Shown: positions 34,236 through 42,834 of the stretch, piece after piece
How the letters are laid out: each line of letters begins with the position of its first letter
Position numbering within the stretch: position 1 is the stretch's first letter
Assembly: GCF_014836955.1 (NCBI RefSeq)
Contig: NZ_JACSPV010000005.1
Location: forward strand, 60,717 to 124,716
Direction: 5' to 3'
Length of the DNA: 64,000 bases
Source of the DNA: Bacillus norwichensis
GTDB taxonomy: Bacteria > Bacillota > Bacilli > Bacillales > Bacillaceae_C
Translations under genes and position numbers: made by a program
The notes under the pieces: model-generated
What the model was told of the DNA's origin: nothing
Seen by the model: the letters and a program-made list of their open reading frames with translations, nothing else
Databases searched by the model: none

Positions 34236-35033
34236 ATGTTGAAAGTAGGATTAATTGGATACGGAACCATTGGTAAGGAAATCGCTTCTCATATTTCAGA
34301 AGGAAGAGCAGGTAATATTAGTGTAGGAGCAATTCTTACAAGAAGCGAATATCATGCAGCTTTACCCAGCATTTTGATGACGAATAACTCTGATACTTTT
34401 TTTAATCAGGAGTTTGATATGATCATAGAAGCTGCTGGACATGATGCGTTAAAAGCATACGGAACAAAGGTGCTTTCCTTAGGAACAGACCTTCTCCTCT
34501 TATCTACAGGAGCGCTGGCAGATACGGAGCTTTATGAAAAAATGTCTCAAACTGCAAAGGCGAATGCTTGTAAAATTTATATTCCATCTGGAGCCATTGC
34601 TGGATTGGATAGAATTGCCTCAGGCACTTTAGGAAAAATTGACGAAATCAAATTGGTTACTAGCAAGCCAACGAAAAGCTGGTATGGTACGATTGCTGAA
34701 GAGCAAGTCAACTTAGAAACTATTCATAAGCCCCATTGTCTTTTTGCAGGAAGCGCCAGAGATGCAGCCAAGTTATTCCCTGAAAGTGTCAATGCTGCAG
34801 CTACCTTGAGCTTTGCCGGCATAGGCCTTGACAATACCAAGGTGGAGGTATTCGTTGATCCTACCATTCAGCAGAATGTACATAAAATTATAGCGGTGGG
34901 AGAATTTGGAAAAATGGAATTGTCAATTCAAAATAACCCGGCAAAAACCAATCCTAAATCTAGCCCGATTGTTGCTATGAGTGTCGCCAAAGTTCTCAGG
35001 AATTTGACGAAGGAAATCGTTGTTGGCATTTAA
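34236..35033 (+). CDS. L-aspartate dehydrogenase-like (NadX/DUF108 family) oxidoreductase
   Basis: The 265-residue protein has an N-terminal Rossmann motif 'VGLIGYGTIGKEIA'. It carries the family blocks 'STGALAD.ELYEKM', 'IYIPSGAIAGLDRIASGTLG' and 'AATLSFAGIGLDNTKVEVFVDPTIQQNVHKI', whose late His is the likely catalytic residue. Family members interconvert aspartate and iminoaspartate/oxaloacetate with NAD(P). A full nadB-nadA-nadC route exists elsewhere in the window, so this copy is more likely catabolic, handling an amino acid or imine product. It begins after AAAGGTGG. Confidence 0.82.
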   Translation: MLKVGLIGYGTIGKEIASHISEGRAGNISVGAILTRSEYHAALPSILMTNNSDTFFNQEFDMIIEAAGHDALKAYGTKVLSLGTDLLLLSTGALADTELYEKMSQTAKANACKIYIPSGAIAGLDRIASGTLGKIDEIKLVTSKPTKSWYGTIAEEQVNLETIHKPHCLFAGSARDAAKLFPESVNAAATLSFAGIGLDNTKVEVFVDPTIQQNVHKIIAVGEFGKMELSIQNNPAKTNPKSSPIVAMSVAKVLRNLTKEIVVGI

Positions 35034-35058
35034 GGATTAGTATTTTTAAAAAAAGAAA

Positions 35059-35090
35059 GGGGTCAGACCCCAATGGATCTGATCCCTTAT
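35059..35090. repeat. REP half-element, copy 5, acting as a terminator
   Basis: GGGGTCAGACCCC is followed by the degenerate GGATCTGATCCC. The two halves can pair, and the T-rich TTATTTTTAT follows. It lies between the convergent dehydrogenase and gntR genes. Confidence 0.75.
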
Positions 35091-35092
35091 TT

Positions 35093-35773
35093 TTATATAC
35101 TTGTTGAAATTTCTTTTTTACCAGTGGTCGCTTCGATATATGCATTCTTGGAGTTTTCAATGTGAATTTTCGTCAAATACTCCGCCATCTCCACTTCCCT
35201 GTTACAGATTGCCCTCATGATGGCCAAATGTTCCTCCATCGATTGCTTTGGCCAGCCTTCCTTCTTAAAACCTGTCTTTGCGAAGGCACGGATATAATCT
35301 GTGAGTCCACCTAAGATTTCATATAGCTTGGAATTTTTCGCAGCACTGTATAGGAGATAGTTCAGTTCGCTATGCAGCTCAGCGTAGTCGACATCTGGGC
35401 TTTTCAGCTGTTCTTCCACTCTTTCGATACACTCTTTAAATTTCTTTTCCGTTGCTTCATCCAGCTTTTGAGCCGCTAGTTTAGCTGCCAAAGATTCCAA
35501 AGAAGACAGAATCGTGAACGTTTCTAGAATTTCTTTTTCAGATATATCTGCAACCATTACCCCTTTTCTTGGGATGGTTTTCACAAAGCCTTGGGATTCT
35601 AATCGAAATAACGCTTCACGGATTGGCGTCCTGCTTATCTTTAATTTCTCAGCAAGCTCACGCTCAATCAGACGATCCCCCGTTTTCAATTCTCCCTCTA
35701 AAATCAGATTTTTCAGATGCCTGTAGGCTCTCTCTCGAATAGAGAGCAGGCTTTCTTCTGTCCAGCTCGTCAA
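35093..35773 (-). CDS. GntR-family regulator (FadR/FCD subgroup), candidate controller of the TGGTATACCA regulon
   Basis: The 226-residue protein has an N-terminal winged helix ('RAYRHLKNLILEGELKTGDRLIERELAEKLKISRTPIREALFRLESQGFVKTIPRKGVMV') and a C-terminal helical FCD ligand domain. I choose the TTG start at 35773 because GGGAGG lies seven bases upstream; the frame extends to 35830. The GGTATAC palindrome at 35814-35823 lies directly upstream, suggesting autoregulation. FCD-type GntR proteins often sense carboxylic acids and commonly bind short GT..AC palindromes, which matches the local boxes. Confidence 0.88.
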   Translation of the reverse strand: MTSWTEESLLSIRERAYRHLKNLILEGELKTGDRLIERELAEKLKISRTPIREALFRLESQGFVKTIPRKGVMVADISEKEILETFTILSSLESLAAKLAAQKLDEATEKKFKECIERVEEQLKSPDVDYAELHSELNYLLYSAAKNSKLYEILGGLTDYIRAFAKTGFKKEGWPKQSMEEHLAIMRAICNREVEMAEYLTKIHIENSKNAYIEATTGKKEISTSI

Positions 35774-35813
35774 AGCGTACCCTCCCTTCTTTATCCAATT
35801 TATCCACCCTGTT

Positions 35814-35823
35814 CGGTATACTA
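35814..35823. promoter_or_regulatory. Candidate autoregulatory GntR operator
   Basis: CGGTATACTA, followed by TATACAAA, lies about 40 bp upstream of the chosen gntR start. Confidence 0.6.
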
Positions 35824-35855
35824 TATACAAATTATACTTGATTTTTCTGTAAATA

Positions 35856-36434
35856 TCAAATAGTGCCGTTCTTTACTTTAACTTGGCTAAGTACCTTTGT
35901 GATTAACATTGCTAGCTGTTCAACAACTTCGGCTTTTGCTCCATTTAAGGATTTTACCGGCATCAATGGATCCAGTTCATTCACTACCGCCCTTAAATGA
36001 TAGTCGCCAATTGGTGGGAGAGATTTATTGGTGGCTCTTCCAGGAATCAGTGGACCATTTATTAAGTGGACCTTCCCTACCTGAGAAGAATCTCCCAGGC
36101 TGGCATCAATGGGAATAACGAGCGGGGAAGTAAATTCGTTTTGTATTTTTTTCATGGTACTATTTAAGTTCAATCCATGAACAGGAGAATCCAATGTACC
36201 CAATACATGAAAAGGCACCTCTTTTTCTTTCAGCAAGGTCCCAACAGTAGGTCCCAGGGAGTCACCTATTGAACGACTGGAACCAACACAAAGGAAGATA
36301 ACGTCTTTGGAGGTGGAGATATTTAGAATTTCACTAATCATATCTGCCATTGTAGTGATACCGTCACCATCGACAGATATGGACAGCATCTTGTTTGATG
36401 TCTTCTTTTTTCTTTGTCCAAATAAAATGCGCAC
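35856..36434 (-). CDS. YyaC-family spore protein (DUF1256, protease-like fold)
   Basis: The 192-residue protein has 'DVIFLCVGSSRSIGDSLGPTVGTLL', 'VLGTLDSPVHGLNL' and 'PLVIPIDASLGDSSQVGKVHLINGPLIPGR', the family core related to the germination protease and hydrogenase-maturation protease fold. A GTG start at 36434 follows GGAGGGG. Family members are sporulation-associated but biochemically undefined. Its place among catabolic genes is unusual and may be fortuitous. It starts 83 bp upstream of gntR and is codirectional, so read-through into gntR is possible. Confidence 0.85.
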   Translation of the reverse strand: MRILFGQRKKKTSNKMLSISVDGDGITTMADMISEILNISTSKDVIFLCVGSSRSIGDSLGPTVGTLLKEKEVPFHVLGTLDSPVHGLNLNSTMKKIQNEFTSPLVIPIDASLGDSSQVGKVHLINGPLIPGRATNKSLPPIGDYHLRAVVNELDPLMPVKSLNGAKAEVVEQLAMLITKVLSQVKVKNGTI

Positions 36435-36521
36435 CCGATTCCCCTCCTCTAAATATTATACCCAAGAACTGGAGCAGTTCTCACCTTTAGAGATTACGAG
36501 TTTAGGTGCGCGTTTTTTCAA

Positions 36522-36552
36522 GAAAAAAAGACCAGCCAGGGAGCCGGTCTTC
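36522..36552 (-). terminator. Minus-strand terminator within the 5' region of a plus-strand gene
   Basis: The stem AGACCGGC/GCTGGTCT is followed by UUUUUUU in the minus-strand transcript. The nearest minus-strand gene feeding it is at 37055-38185, so that mRNA would run antisense across the gene at 36599. Confidence 0.8.
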
Positions 36553-36598
36553 TCGTACTTCATTTTTCATATAGTTGATTAAAGGAGGTTTCGTACTT

Positions 36599-37063
36599 AT
36601 GAAAATTGGTTTTGAATTAATGACACAAAGGACTTGGACTATTATGCCAGGCTCTTCTTTCTCAATCGCCATCTTGTGGAACCAAGTAAAAATACCGTCC
36701 TCCAGCGGCAAGGATATCTTTTATGAAGCTGGTATGGTTCTCCCTAATAAAATCCTTACTGGCACCGGAAGGATTCATCATATATCGGTTGATACAATAA
36801 ACCACTTCGCCCCTCTACAATCCCAAAAATGCCGTCTTATTTCCTGTCCAAAAGATCCTCCGTCAACCCTTCATTTAAACATTACCGTTCCAAATTCCGG
36901 TATAGCAAATACAATATACCAAACAAGTTTTTTAAAAATGTGGAAAAGACAAGATAGCGAAACTCAGGATACCAATCTTTACTTTGATCCACTCTCTGTT
37001 CAAAATATCCGGGAAAACCAATTTGAGATTGATTTATCCCACTTACTAACTAAATTAGACTAA
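36599..37063 (+). CDS. Hypothetical protein (154 residues)
   Basis: AAAGGAGG lies nine bases before the ATG at 36599, a strong ribosome site. The protein starts 'MKIGFELMTQRTWTIMPG' and is mixed in character, with beta-strand-like segments and a short Cys-containing stretch ('QKCRLISCPKDPPST'). No signal peptide or membrane helix is seen. The family is not recognised. Its 3' end overlaps the tail of the convergent membrane protein gene by 9 bp. Antisense read-through from that gene is likely. Confidence 0.6.
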   Translation: MKIGFELMTQRTWTIMPGSSFSIAILWNQVKIPSSSGKDIFYEAGMVLPNKILTGTGRIHHISVDTINHFAPLQSQKCRLISCPKDPPSTLHLNITVPNSGIANTIYQTSFLKMWKRQDSETQDTNLYFDPLSVQNIRENQFEIDLSHLLTKLD

Positions 37064-38185
37064 TAGAGGCGTTAAAAAATAAACGACCAAGAATGCTGTA
37101 ATCAAACGCATGACTATTCCAATGACGGCTGCCGTCATAGCTTCTCTTTCGTTTAAATCAGAATTTGCCGCCCAAATAACAGGAATTTGACCAAGGATCG
37201 ATGACAGCGGTAATCCTGAAGATGCCAGTACAAAAGATCCAATTACCAGACGCGGGTCCATTGTAGCAGCGGTCTCCGATAATTGAGCCATAGCTAATGT
37301 GGGGGTTGCCAGTATGGAAAGAATACCGGTTTCCGGATCAATATTCAACATAAGCAAACCTGCTGATAACGTGGACTCGATCGGTTTCCATACACCAATA
37401 TATTCGAGAACTCCAATTACGGCGAACACTGCAGCCACTGCAGGGATAATCAAAAGAAAAACTAACTCCGCTCCTTCACGGGCAGCATTGAACAAGGTAG
37501 GCAAAGGGCCTGTTTTGGGAGTGAACTTTGGCAAATTTTCAATATCTACCGCTTTCGTATCACGATAAATGGTCTTTGACAAAATAAAGGGTGCGACCAC
37601 TACAGGCAGGAATACAGCAACTATGACAACTATAAATGCATTGACGCCAACTGCAGTCAACGCGAGCATTCCCAACATGAAGGTGGAGAAGGATTGCTGC
37701 GACTGTACCATTGTAGCAACCGCTATTTTCTGCTCAGCCTTTGTGGCACCTGATCGGACAAGTATTGGACCTGATATTTTTCCGGCGGCGTTAATATCTC
37801 CAAGGATATTATAAATACTTGGAATCAGAACAGCTGAGTTAATTCTTAGCAGTTTGGTTACTGGTAGAAACACGCGGATTAAGGCATCAGTAAATCCGAG
37901 TCTTTCCAGTGTCCGCCCAATTACAACACTAACGATGATTGTAACTCCAACAGTTCCTGTTAAAAATACTTCGACGACCACCGGAAAGACTTTATCAACC
38001 ATCGCAGTAAACAAACCTGCCAATGTACCCGGGGAGATCATCATGACTGACAAGGAGGCAATAATTAAGGCAAGACCTACCAATTCAATTTTTTCCCACT
38101 TCTTTTTCCGAAGAATTGGTTGGCTGACAGCTTCCTCCAGAGAAACTTCATTTTTCACAAGAGGCTTAATTTCACCCATTTTCAT
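37055..38185 (-). CDS. Nucleoside-recognition/Gate-domain membrane protein (YjiH-like)
   Basis: The 376-residue integral membrane protein has about nine helices and two Gate-domain-like halves. Notable segments are 'SAVLIPSIYNILGDINAAGKISGPILVRSGATKAEQKIAVATMVQSQQSFSTFMLGM' and the C-terminal 'SSGLPLSSILGQIPVIWAANSDL'. The family resembles nucleoside-transporter gate regions and spore SpmA/B-type proteins, but transport has not been proved. It follows the Nif3-like gene by 11 bp, forming a two-gene unit. I take it as the third permease-like gene of the locus. Confidence 0.75.
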   Translation of the reverse strand: MKMGEIKPLVKNEVSLEEAVSQPILRKKKWEKIELVGLALIIASLSVMMISPGTLAGLFTAMVDKVFPVVVEVFLTGTVGVTIIVSVVIGRTLERLGFTDALIRVFLPVTKLLRINSAVLIPSIYNILGDINAAGKISGPILVRSGATKAEQKIAVATMVQSQQSFSTFMLGMLALTAVGVNAFIVVIVAVFLPVVVAPFILSKTIYRDTKAVDIENLPKFTPKTGPLPTLFNAAREGAELVFLLIIPAVAAVFAVIGVLEYIGVWKPIESTLSAGLLMLNIDPETGILSILATPTLAMAQLSETAATMDPRLVIGSFVLASSGLPLSSILGQIPVIWAANSDLNEREAMTAAVIGIVMRLITAFLVVYFLTPLLV

Positions 38186-38196
38186 TCACTCCTTTA

Positions 38197-39219
38197 TTAG
38201 GATAGCTCAGCAAGCTTTTTCTTCACCAAATACGTTGACGCCATTTTTTCTGCATACTCCATCATTTGCGGCGTTCCAACTGCTCTTGCTGGAAGACTAG
38301 TCACCCGTTCCCTGAAAACCATTACTTCCACATCAGGCAGAAGCATGTCCAGAGCGTAGGCAAGCGGCAATCCATTTTCAAGTATTTCTAGTACATGACA
38401 GTTTCCAACAAGAAAATTCAAATTCAATTCTTCCGCTGTCCGGATCAGTTCATGCCCATCATACACACGGCTAATGGAAGCTAGGACAGTATCAGCTTCT
38501 GGATGCTCGTTCGCTACCTGCCTTAAATGGTCAGGTGTAAAGCCGGTATGTGGAAAAATATGAATAAGATTGTTCACTGGGCTTTCTGCTTCACCCCGAA
38601 GAATCCTTCCATGTGTGACTACACTTGTTTCCGTCATAGTTGAATTTTTTCGAATTTCTTTTTCTACGAAAAGCAAATTATTTTCCTCTTCCAAGCCCAT
38701 AAAGGAATGCAGGCGGCTTAAAATATCACCGAGCGTGTTTACGCCGGGCAGAGCCTTTCCGACAAATAGGACATTCCCTTCAAGTCCCCCGTATGAAATG
38801 TCGGTACGATACACCTCATGCCCGTGTAAAAAAGAAATTCCGGGATGCAATCCATGAAACGCTTCATGAAGTTCAAATGCTGAAATATCATATAAATCGA
38901 GATAGTTTTTCAAGGTAACACCACCGGAATTCGCTGCCTCTGCAATTGGATGGTGTGCAATAATGGCATCTACCCCGGTTGCGCCGGCAAGTTCAATCGA
39001 TCCCTCTGTCATTGTCATCGTTACTGCAATCTTTTTCACCTCCTTATTACGCTCACCATAAACTAGTCCCGGAGTTTCGATAATATCCTTTCCCGGTAGA
39101 TTGGAAGATTTCTTTATGACAAATGGATGCTCCTGCTTGTACACTTCATCGAGTGAATGAATCACTCTCCCTCCAGTAATTTCATCTAACGCCTTTAAAA
39201 CATCCTCAACTGTATGCAT
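38197..39219 (-). CDS. Nif3-like dinuclear metal-centre protein
   Basis: The 340-residue protein carries the Nif3-type metal motif 'GVDAIIAHHPIAEAANSGG' near residue 95 and a second His-containing segment 'HEAFHGLHPG'. A later conserved-looking region is 'GNCHVLEILENGLPLAYALDML'. Nif3 proteins form toroidal hexamers with two metals per subunit and lack a settled function; some are linked to GTP cyclohydrolase or hydrolase-type activity. Coupling to a permease gene is consistent with a hydrolytic step on an imported compound, which is inference only. Confidence 0.6.
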   Translation of the reverse strand: MHTVEDVLKALDEITGGRVIHSLDEVYKQEHPFVIKKSSNLPGKDIIETPGLVYGERNKEVKKIAVTMTMTEGSIELAGATGVDAIIAHHPIAEAANSGGVTLKNYLDLYDISAFELHEAFHGLHPGISFLHGHEVYRTDISYGGLEGNVLFVGKALPGVNTLGDILSRLHSFMGLEEENNLLFVEKEIRKNSTMTETSVVTHGRILRGEAESPVNNLIHIFPHTGFTPDHLRQVANEHPEADTVLASISRVYDGHELIRTAEELNLNFLVGNCHVLEILENGLPLAYALDMLLPDVEVMVFRERVTSLPARAVGTPQMMEYAEKMASTYLVKKKLAELS

Positions 39220-39247
39220 ACATTTTCCTCCCTTTTGTTTTTAATAT

Positions 39248-39307
39248 AAAAAAACGCCAGCACAAATCGGACAGATAAACATCTGCTGATTAGTACTGAC
39301 GGTTTTT
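39248..39307 (-). terminator. Terminator of the 122-residue gene
   Basis: Long imperfect arms (AACGCCAGCAC with GTACTGACGGTT) are followed by UUUUUUU on the minus strand. Confidence 0.7.
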
Positions 39308-39339
39308 ATGCGCTCAAATGAGTTCATTTGACCAGTCAT

Positions 39340-39708
39340 TTATAATTGATTGGATAAATATTGGCTAACATCTTTATCAAGTACAATGATGGTTACTGCC
39401 AGTTCCATAGATGGATCGTAGTCCTTTAAAATAGAAATGACATGCATCCCGTACTTACCTTCAACTAATTTCTTAAAATGCTCTTTATGGCTGTCAATGA
39501 TGGCGACATCCGTCATGCGGGTTATTAAGCGATTAAACTCGTCCAAATGTTTAAGAGAAGGAATTCTTTTATGATTGGCGAAGATTAATATCTTATCTCC
39601 CACAATTTCTACTTTCTGACTTTTAACGCCGATATCGAACATGCGCAAGTTGAGCTCATTGTAATCCTTTATCAACTCCTGTTTAAAATGGCCTACAACC
39701 AGTTTCAT
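39340..39708 (-). CDS. Small soluble protein, possibly MpsC/DUF2294-like (122 residues)
   Basis: The protein begins 'MKLVVGHFKQELIKDYNELN' and has alternating strands and helices. The second half ('LKHLDEFNRLITRM...HFKKLVEGKYGMHVISILKDYDPSMELAVTIIVLD') resembles the DUF2294/MpsC group of Bacillales. Resemblance is weak, so the name is tentative. It is monocistronic, with a weak TATATACCA box (39820-39829) upstream. No Cys or membrane segments are present. Confidence 0.5.
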   Translation of the reverse strand: MKLVVGHFKQELIKDYNELNLRMFDIGVKSQKVEIVGDKILIFANHKRIPSLKHLDEFNRLITRMTDVAIIDSHKEHFKKLVEGKYGMHVISILKDYDPSMELAVTIIVLDKDVSQYLSNQL

Positions 39709-39819
39709 CCAATTTTCTCCTTCTTTTCAATAAGAAGATTCCAAATACTTAAACAGTAATCTACCATACTCTTTGTCTATTGTAAACCCTTACATAGTTG
39801 TTTTTTAAAAAATTGTATT

Positions 39820-39829
39820 TTATATACCA
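39820..39829. promoter_or_regulatory. Weak GntR-type box
   Basis: TTATATACCA matches the right half of the local consensus only. It is about 110 bp upstream of the gene. Confidence 0.4.
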
Positions 39830-39874
39830 TTTTTTTCAGTAAGGATGTCCTTTACAAACAATCCTTACTGTTGA

Positions 39875-40648
39875 CTACCTTCCTAGAAATTCCCCAATCG
39901 GCTTTACTTGGATTCCTGCCTTCTTTAGCGCTTCCGGGATCGACTTTGCAAATTCCAGAGCAGTCGCTCCATCGCCATGAATACAGACGGTTTCCGCTTG
40001 GATAGGAATGTCCAGTCCCTGTACTGTTTTCACTTTGTTTTCTTTAACCATCCGGATTACTTGATCAACAGCCATCCCATGATCGGTAATCAATGCATTT
40101 TTTTCAAGCCGGGAGGTGAGCGAACCGTCATGTTGGTAGGTTCTGTCGGAAAAAACCTCGTTTGCGGACCTGAGGCCGATTTTTTTTCCAGCCTTGACAA
40201 GCTCCGCACCGGCTAATCCGAATAAGATAAGCTCTGGCTCGATTTTGTATACCGCCTCGGCGATGGCTTCCGCGAGATCTGGGTCTTTAGCAGCCATATT
40301 GAATAGAGCGCCATGGGGTTTGACGTGTTGCAGCTTTCCTCCCTCAGATTTGACGAATGCCTGTAATGCCCCAATCTGGTAGACTACTAGATCGTAGGTC
40401 TCCTCAGGGGAAATCTTGATTTCTCTACGCCCGAATCCTTGCAGATCTGGAAATCCTGGATGTGCTCCGATAGCCACATTTTTTTCTAATGCTTTTCTCA
40501 CAGTCTTTTTCATTGTTGACGGGTCTCCCGCGTGAGACCCACAAGCGATGTTGGCGGATGTGATAAAGTCCAGAAGAGCATCGTCATTTCCAACTACAAA
40601 GCTTCCGAAGCTTTCACCCATGTCACAGTTGAGGTCAACCTTGTGCAT
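39875..40648 (-). CDS. pxpA: 5-oxoprolinase subunit A (LamB/YcsF family)
   Basis: With PxpB and PxpC it forms the ATP-dependent 5-oxoprolinase that opens pyroglutamate to glutamate. The 257-residue protein has the family N-terminus '[39 protein letters not shown]', '[18 protein letters not shown]', '[12 protein letters not shown]', and '[17 protein letters not shown]' with the late 'VCIHGDGA'. It is the last gene of the pxpB-pxpC-pxpA unit, abutting pxpC end to end. Confidence 0.93.
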   Translation of the reverse strand: MHKVDLNCDMGESFGSFVVGNDDALLDFITSANIACGSHAGDPSTMKKTVRKALEKNVAIGAHPGFPDLQGFGRREIKISPEETYDLVVYQIGALQAFVKSEGGKLQHVKPHGALFNMAAKDPDLAEAIAEAVYKIEPELILFGLAGAELVKAGKKIGLRSANEVFSDRTYQHDGSLTSRLEKNALITDHGMAVDQVIRMVKENKVKTVQGLDIPIQAETVCIHGDGATALEFAKSIPEALKKAGIQVKPIGEFLGR

Positions 40649-41662
40649 TCACTTGTCCTCCCGATTTAATTTTAAAGAAATTCCGAGTTTCACTTGTGCG
40701 ATTAGCTTTTCTCTTTCAATATATAAAGCTTGCGCTTTTTCAGTAGTGATTTCAGTAAAAGATATTATCTCTCCCGGTTTCGTCTGTGCTACTGAAGGCA
40801 AATCGACCGATGCAATTTGTCCGATTTTTGGATAGCCGCCCACTGACTGACGGTCTGCCATAAGAACAATAGGTCTTCCATCAGGCGGAACCTGGATCGA
40901 GCCAAAGTTAATGGCATCGGAGATCATATCCTTCGACTGTTCGAGCGCCAAACTCGGCCCTTCAAGCCGATACCCCATTCTGTCGGACTGAGAAGAAACT
41001 TTGAATTCTTTTTGATAAAACTCCAATTGGCTGTTGTTGTCGAACCAATCAAATTGGGCCCCCTTTAGTACCCTAATGGCAGCAGGATGCTTCCGATAAA
41101 GATACATATCCTCAGCAATGCACCAGCTGCCTGTAATAAAAGACCTGTCATTATGCCCAGCAGACAATCCGGCTATCAGTTTTTCTGAAGCTTCAGAGGG
41201 CTTTCCAAATAAAAGCGTATCGTTGGTCTGCAAGGATCGGCCTTGATAACCTCCAAGACTAGCCCGTAAATAGGTTGACTTACTACCCATGACAGGCGGA
41301 ACATCAAACCCTCCAGCAACAGCCAAATAGGCTCTGCAGCCTTTTTGTGCATATCCAAATTGCAATTTTGTCCCTTTTTTTATCAACACAGGACGCCACA
41401 TAGGTACAGACTCCCCATTTATTACTGGACTCAAATGGCCGCCGCAAATGGCAATCAGGGCATCTGTTTCAAATAGCATTTCTGGTCCTGATAAAGTCAT
41501 TTCAAGCGCAGCTTCCTTTTCAAGGTTACCGACGAGAACATTCGCCAGACGGTGAGAGAACGAGTCCATTGCCCCACTGACGATGACACCATATTTTTGG
41601 TAACCGATTCTTCCTAAATCCTGAATTGTATCTAGCAGCCCGGACTTCAATATTCGAATCAT
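40649..41662 (-). CDS. pxpC: 5-oxoprolinase subunit C (biotin-dependent carboxyltransferase-like)
   Basis: The 337-residue protein is of the KipA/AHS2 family: 'ILKSGLLDTIQDLGRIGYQKYGVIVSGAMD', 'EMTLSGPEMLFETDALIAICGG', 'YLAVAGGFDVPPVMGSKSTYLRA', 'SDRMGYRLEGP', and 'ILMADRQSVGGYPKIGQIASVDLP' (Val for Ile at the second position here). The open frame begins at 41680 (TTG); I prefer ATG 41662, two bases after the pxpB stop. It acts with PxpA and PxpB in 5-oxoproline cleavage. Confidence 0.92.
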   Translation of the reverse strand: MIRILKSGLLDTIQDLGRIGYQKYGVIVSGAMDSFSHRLANVLVGNLEKEAALEMTLSGPEMLFETDALIAICGGHLSPVINGESVPMWRPVLIKKGTKLQFGYAQKGCRAYLAVAGGFDVPPVMGSKSTYLRASLGGYQGRSLQTNDTLLFGKPSEASEKLIAGLSAGHNDRSFITGSWCIAEDMYLYRKHPAAIRVLKGAQFDWFDNNSQLEFYQKEFKVSSQSDRMGYRLEGPSLALEQSKDMISDAINFGSIQVPPDGRPIVLMADRQSVGGYPKIGQIASVDLPSVAQTKPGEIISFTEITTEKAQALYIEREKLIAQVKLGISLKLNREDK

Positions 41663-41664
41663 GA

Positions 41665-42372
41665 CTATGGATTCTCCCAATGATAATACTCTTTTGCGTT
41701 AATAGGATTAAATTTAATTTTGTCGCCAGCCTTCAGCAATGACGGCTCTTCTTTTTCAGGCTGAAAAAGATTGAGAGGTGTTCTGCCAATCAATTGCCAG
41801 CCTCCCGGTGTTTCGATTGGATAAATGCCAGTTTGAGTGCCTGCAATTCCTAATGATCTGGACGGGATTTTTGATCTTGGGGTGGCACGTCTTGGAGCGG
41901 CAATTCTCTCAGACATTCCCCCCAAGTATGGAAAACCAGGGGCAAATCCAAGCATATAGACGAGATATTCCCTGCTTGAGTGGATATGAACAACCTCTTC
42001 GGGTGTCAGCCCATTATGTTTTGCGACAAAAGACAAATCCGGGCCGAACTCTCCTCCATAGCAAATTGGAATTTCAACGACTCTTTGCTTGATTTTTGTT
42101 CCTGCTGAACTCGCTGATAAAATTTCCCTTATTCTATCGGAAACAGCTTTGTATGGAGATTTGTTTCCATTTGCGAGTTTGTAAGCTTGATAAGGGTCGT
42201 AATATACAGTGACGCTTGTAAAAGTCGGTATATACTCGATCTGCCATTCTTCATTATTTTCATCTAACAGGCAGCTTACTGTTTGAACCTTCTGTTGTAT
42301 CTCTTCATTGATTTCTACTCCCAATTCTATCATCACTGCGTTGTCTCCGAGCATACACAGTTTGTAATCCAT
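41665..42372 (-). CDS. pxpB: 5-oxoprolinase subunit B (KipI/AHS1 family)
   Basis: The 235-residue protein has 'LGDNAVMIELG' at the N-terminus, 'IPTFTSVTVYYDP', 'IPICYGGEFGPDLSFVAKHNGLTPEEVVHIHSSREYLVYMLGFAPGFPYLGGM' and 'SRSLGIAGTQTGIYPIETPGGWQLIGRTPL', the AHS1 signatures. In Bacillus relatives KipI also inhibits the KinA kinase, but in a complete pxp set the enzymatic role is more likely. It is first in its operon and divergent from the symporter gene across repeat B3. Confidence 0.93.
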   Translation of the reverse strand: MDYKLCMLGDNAVMIELGVEINEEIQQKVQTVSCLLDENNEEWQIEYIPTFTSVTVYYDPYQAYKLANGNKSPYKAVSDRIREILSASSAGTKIKQRVVEIPICYGGEFGPDLSFVAKHNGLTPEEVVHIHSSREYLVYMLGFAPGFPYLGGMSERIAAPRRATPRSKIPSRSLGIAGTQTGIYPIETPGGWQLIGRTPLNLFQPEKEEPSLLKAGDKIKFNPINAKEYYHWENP

Positions 42373-42441
42373 GTCTTCACCTCAGTGAATTGTTCGGGGA
42401 CCAGACCACCCGAGTGTTCAATTTGTGTGGATACCAAGCAA

Positions 42442-42637
42442 TCAAGTGCGCCCTGACGTATTTGCGCCCAGATTTAATCGAGCTTTAGCTCGATATATTT
42501 CCTCTAAAAATCTATGGCATCCGCCGAAGGCTTTGAGTTTATTCAGCCGTGGTTTGAACCCCTATTGAACAGAATACCAATATACTTTCATCTCACTACT
42601 TACTGAAAAGGGAGACTTCCGCTGAATGAAGTTAAAA
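42442..42637 (+). repeat. Structured dispersed repeat, copy B3
   Basis: Carries the shared blocks, with the inner stem perfected as ATCGAGCT/AGCTCGAT and the outer stem TTTATTCAGC/GCTGAATGAA. It lies between pxpB and the symporter genes. Confidence 0.85.
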
Positions 42638-42720
42638 TGATGATGTCTGATACCTTTGTTGAACCTATTTTATCACCAGACCTTGTCGTTATCAAAATTG
42701 ATATTCAGGGAGAGTTGACA

Positions 42721-42732
42721 ATCATATACGAT
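42721..42732. promoter_or_regulatory. Candidate operator ATCATATACGAT (hpa-type GntR)
   Basis: One base from the palindrome ATCATATATGAT found upstream of the hpa operon and its gntR gene. It lies about 100 bp upstream of the symporter accessory gene, and a half-site TATATGAT follows. Confidence 0.6.
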
Positions 42733-42834
42733 AATATATACTATAGTTTATATGATATTTCAGTCATTTCTCTATTTTTCCCATTTTGCAATTAATGGAA
42801 TGTAAGCGTTTTTGACTGTGAGGAGGAGACAACT

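Noticed and set aside
39875-42372. KipI/KipA sporulation-control operon
   Set aside because: All three 5-oxoprolinase subunits are present and adjacent, so the metabolic role is the better reading.
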